A DNA stretch of 29,938 bases from the IMG/VR virus record IMGVR_UViG_3300046820_001024, positions 1 through 29,938 of that record. The stretch is one strand, 5' to 3'. Of this stretch, positions 27,878-29,938 are shown piece after piece; within the stretch, counting starts at the first letter, position 1; each line of letters starts with the position of its first letter. Both the position numbers and the translations under genes were made by a program. Below the pieces are notes generated by a model. The model made no database searches and was not told the DNA's origin. It saw only the letters and a list, made by a program, of their open reading frames with translations. This DNA comes from a virus.

Positions 27878-27953
27878 CGCTCGTCTTAATTGTCAAAGGC
27901 ATGATGGGCGGACTTTTAAGATTTCATCGCGTTTCAATTACTCTACCATGCTG

Positions 27954-27970
27954 TATACTTGCGGTGGAGG
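27954..27970 (+). promoter_or_regulatory. -10 promoter and Shine-Dalgarno before the 27976 gene
   Basis: TATACT at 27954-27959, overlapping TACTTGC, then GGTGGAGG and an ATG at 27976. The layout is the same as at 25846 (box TATACTTGCGG followed by GGAGG), with a leader of about 10 bases. Confidence 0.6.
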
Positions 27971-27975
27971 ATGTT

Positions 27976-28161
27976 ATGAAGAAATCATTCATCGATGCAG
28001 TTATGAAAGCGTTCGGTATACCGAAGGTTGAGGTAGAAAAAATCCCTCTGCAAGACCTTCTCTGTGGGAGAGATTTGGAAAAAGACGTAGAGCAATTAGA
28101 CTTGGCTACACTCAAAGCATTGTTTCGCTGGGCTGGGAAAGAACTAAGGAAACGTCTTTAA
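27976..28161 (+). CDS. small hypothetical helical protein
   Basis: A 61-residue protein starting at ATG 27976, with GGAGG 6 bases upstream. Earlier ATGs in the frame precede the promoter box. The sequence is amphipathic and helical (FIDAVMKAFGIPKVEVEKI, then LATLKALFRWAGKELRKRL). It overlaps dut by 1 base (TAATG). Not recognised. Confidence 0.6.
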   Translation: MKKSFIDAVMKAFGIPKVEVEKIPLQDLLCGRDLEKDVEQLDLATLKALFRWAGKELRKRL

Positions 28162-28625
28162 TGTACTTTGAACTTATTGACGGTGCTTTGGGTATTTTGC
28201 CGGTAAAAAGCACATCAAAAGCAGCTGCTTATGACTTGTTTGCTAGTCAATCCTGTGTTGTTGGAGCCGGACAGACAACACTCATTAGAACTGGTGTGCG
28301 CACTAAACTCCCTGATCATGTCATTGGTTTGGTGTGTAGTCGTTCCGGATTGGCATTAAAAAGTTCCGTATTTGTACTCAATGCACCTGGTGTTATTGAT
28401 GCCGATTACGACCAAGAAATTGGCGTCATTTTGTGCAACGCTAGTTACAATCCATTTCATGTTGATGCAGGGATGCGCATAGCACAGATGCTGTTTGTGC
28501 ATAACGCAACATATGCCGATACAGGCTCTGATATCGTCCGTACAGGCGGTTTTGGTAGCACAGGTGTAAGTAATCGGTGTGTAGATAATGGATTGATGTA
28601 TGACGAATTGGATACACCTAAGTAA
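28161..28625 (+). CDS. dut: dUTPase
   Basis: A trimeric dUTP pyrophosphatase of 154 residues, converting dUTP to dUMP, which keeps uracil out of DNA and feeds thymidylate synthesis. All five motifs are present: AAAYDLFA (21-28), CSRSGLALK (59-67), NAPGVIDADYDQEIG (74-88, with Asp80 and Asp82), GMRIAQMLF (104-112) and RTGGFGSTG (127-135), the flexible C-terminal motif. It overlaps the 61-residue gene before it and thyX after it by one base each, so dut and thyX are made together as a dUMP-to-dTMP pair. Confidence 0.95.
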   Translation: MYFELIDGALGILPVKSTSKAAAYDLFASQSCVVGAGQTTLIRTGVRTKLPDHVIGLVCSRSGLALKSSVFVLNAPGVIDADYDQEIGVILCNASYNPFHVDAGMRIAQMLFVHNATYADTGSDIVRTGGFGSTGVSNRCVDNGLMYDELDTPK

Positions 28626-29263
28626 TGGCAGCAACCCTTAAATACATTCAGCCAGACGCTGAACAGTTTATGATTCATCTTGCTCGAGTATCCTCCAATA
28701 ACGAGGATAATCCAGAGTACGAGCGCTTACTAACCTACTGTATGAAGGGTGGTCACTGGTCAGTTTTTCAAATGGTTGATGTGACCATCGAAATCTTTAC
28801 ATCACGGGCTATTGCAGCTCAGATTCTCAGACATCGCAGCTTCAACTTCCAAGAATTCAGCCAGCGGTATGCAGACCCATCTAAGATTGAGATGGACTTA
28901 CCAACAATGCGTAAGAAAGGCTCAACCAATAGGCAAGGAAGCATCCCCTTTGCTGACAAAGAAGACCAGTTGAACGCTGACAATACAGCACTATCGGCTA
29001 TATTGCACTCGATCAGGACATACAACCAACTTGTAGAGAGTGGTGTAGCCCTAGAATCAGCCCGTATGGTGCTTCCACTCTGTATGGGTACACGCTTGTA
29101 CATGAAAGGCACTGTACGAGACTGGCTACATTACTGCCGTGTGCGTATGGATGAGCATACGCAGGAAGAACACAGAGAAATCGCAACAGATTGCTGGAAT
29201 GTTCTCAGGGAAGTTCTGCCAGTTACAACAAAATCCTTTGAAAAGTACTACCTAAGTCAGTAA
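28625..29263 (+). CDS. thyX: flavin-dependent thymidylate synthase ThyX
   Basis: Converts dUMP to dTMP with FAD and methylene-tetrahydrofolate. The 212 residues match the usual ThyX length. The signature RHRSFNFQEFSQRY (69-82) is the ThyX motif RHR(x7)SxRY, and SARMVLPLCMGTRLYM in the C-terminal half matches the family's substrate-binding helix. The start overlaps dut by one base. The following promoter at 29272 is 9 bases after its stop, so the next genes can be expressed separately. Confidence 0.95.
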   Translation: MAATLKYIQPDAEQFMIHLARVSSNNEDNPEYERLLTYCMKGGHWSVFQMVDVTIEIFTSRAIAAQILRHRSFNFQEFSQRYADPSKIEMDLPTMRKKGSTNRQGSIPFADKEDQLNADNTALSAILHSIRTYNQLVESGVALESARMVLPLCMGTRLYMKGTVRDWLHYCRVRMDEHTQEEHREIATDCWNVLREVLPVTTKSFEKYYLSQ

Positions 29264-29271
29264 AACGCCGG

Positions 29272-29290
29272 TATACTTACAGGGACAGGA
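29272..29290 (+). promoter_or_regulatory. -10 promoter before the small coiled-coil gene
   Basis: TATACT (29272-29277), followed by AGGGACAGGAG and ATG at 29297. It resembles the promoters at 25846 and 27954 (TATACTT(G/A)C(G/A)G). No clear -35 is visible. Confidence 0.5.
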
Positions 29291-29296
29291 GTTGTT

Positions 29297-29458
29297 ATGG
29301 AAACAAAAAACACGGACAAAGAACCTATTGTCTTCACAATGGAGATGATGGTTCAACTAATTGAGCAGCTGAACGCTGTGACAACATATTTCGACTTGAT
29401 GAACGTCAAGATGAACAAGTTGCAAGAACGAATCAAGGAACTTGAAAAGAAAAAATGA
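29297..29458 (+). CDS. 53-residue coiled-coil protein
   Basis: Starts at ATG 29297 with ACAGGAG about 7 bases upstream. The sequence is METKNTDKEPIV... then a heptad-like helix (VQLIEQLNAVTTYFDLMNV) ending ERIKELEKKK. It is too short for most gene finders but overlaps the next gene as ATGA. Not recognised; a small oligomeric regulator or scaffold is plausible. Confidence 0.65.
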   Translation: METKNTDKEPIVFTMEMMVQLIEQLNAVTTYFDLMNVKMNKLQERIKELEKKK

Positions 29459-29724
29459 CAACGATTATCACTAAGAGTCGTGATTGTAATGTGGATATCA
29501 AACTGTCTTACAGTGACGGTATCCAGTATCACATTACTATTGACGATACTGACCCATACGTTGGAACACCGCTACAGGCTTGGAACTACCTTTATTCCCA
29601 GCGCAATGACGGTGTATGTGTACCCAACCGGGTAATGCTTGAATTGGCAGAGACTGTTATTCAGTACCTTGCCCCAAAGAAGCCATATCGCCCACTCAGC
29701 GAAATGACTACGTTTGACGAATAG
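29455..29724 (+). CDS. hypothetical protein before ssb
   Basis: An 89-residue protein, not recognised. It has a beta-rich start (TTIITKSRDCNVDIKLSYSD, IQYHITIDDTDPY) and a helical second half (NRVMLELAETVIQYLAPKKP). It overlaps the coiled-coil gene by 4 bases and is followed by ssb after 11 bases. Its place suggests a role near SSB, but there is no motif to support it. Confidence 0.6.
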   Translation: MTTIITKSRDCNVDIKLSYSDGIQYHITIDDTDPYVGTPLQAWNYLYSQRNDGVCVPNRVMLELAETVIQYLAPKKPYRPLSEMTTFDE

Positions 29725-29735
29725 AGGAACTACGG

Positions 29736-29938
29736 ATGCTTAATAGAGTTGTATTAATCGGAAGGTTATGTGCTGACCCTGAGATTCGCACTACGAATGC
29801 AGGTAAGACTGTTGCAGGACTGCGTATTGCAGTTGATCGGAAGGGACGAGAGAAAGAAACAGACTTCTTTGAAGCATCTGCCTTTGGTCAATCTGCCGAC
29901 TTTGCTGGCACGTATCTCAAGAAGGGACGATTGGTTTC
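29736..29938 (+). CDS. ssb: single-stranded DNA-binding protein (3' partial)
   Basis: ATG with GAGGAAC 6 bases upstream. The visible 67 residues read MLNRVVLIGRLCADPEIRTT, GKTVAGLRIAVDRKG, DFFEASAFGQSADFAGTYL and KKGRLV, the OB-fold of bacterial/phage SSB. The C-terminal acidic tail is outside the window. It binds exposed single strands during phage replication and partners the helicase and annealing genes of the leftward operon. Confidence 0.95.
   Translation, partial: MLNRVVLIGRLCADPEIRTTNAGKTVAGLRIAVDRKGREKETDFFEASAFGQSADFAGTYLKKGRLV

Overview
This window is part of a tailed double-stranded DNA bacteriophage (or prophage) genome. The signs are a giant polyvalent-type protein followed directly by an endolysin, a DnaB-centred replication block with Gp157 and a Rad52/ERF-like annealing candidate, a gp88-family gene, phage dUTPase, ThyX and SSB, and dense packing with ATGA and TAATG overlaps. 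No tRNA, rRNA, integrase or insertion sequence was recognised. The host cannot be named. Strong Shine-Dalgarno sites together with a few apparently leaderless genes would fit a Gram-positive-type or Deinococcus/Chloroflexi-like bacterium, but this is inference.

Layout. (1) Bases 1-13000, rightward: the 3' part of one giant reading frame, open to the left edge and more than 4070 codons in this window, then an endolysin. The giant protein reads as modules separated by a repeated acidic motif of the form EAAYQEIDD: a low-GC module with a WCxA motif and a predicted beta-solenoid, a zincin metallopeptidase, a possible ADP-ribosyltransferase-like domain, a C5 cytosine methyltransferase, a P-loop kinase, four MerR-like helix-turn-helix repeats, and a conserved C-terminal region with one membrane segment. 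(2) 12997-22232, leftward: a long replication/recombination operon (hypothetical early genes, VRR-NUC nuclease, Rad52/ERF-like protein, Gp157, a 45-residue membrane protein, a GDALNYG-type protein, a winged-helix replication initiator, a helicase-loader candidate, DnaB and a LuxR-type HTH protein). (3) 22233-25311, leftward accessory region: a gp88-family gene and a small zinc-ribbon gene of distinct composition, about 0.9 kb of hairpin-rich noncoding DNA, and a three-gene operon with a short lipoprotein that ends at a strong terminator. (4) 25312-25869: a divergent noncoding region with more copies of the same hairpin family. (5) 25870-29938, rightward: four tandem genes resembling the DUF2829/Tad2 anti-Thoeris family, one fused to an HTH, then two candidate small RNAs ended by near-identical terminators, a staphylococcal-nuclease-like gene, dUTPase, ThyX, small proteins and the start of SSB.

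How it fits together: the leftward operon supplies replication and recombination, and the rightward early operon supplies nucleotide metabolism (dUTPase, ThyX), SSB and a probable counter-defence cluster. The giant protein may carry DNA modification and host-takeover domains. The most unusual items are the four-member Tad2-like array, the polyprotein-like separators in the giant protein, and a family of covarying hairpins spread through the noncoding DNA. Small genes of 16-53 codons described here (16815-16952, 22843-22914, 24833-24955, 27782-27865, 29297-29458) are easily missed by automatic annotation.
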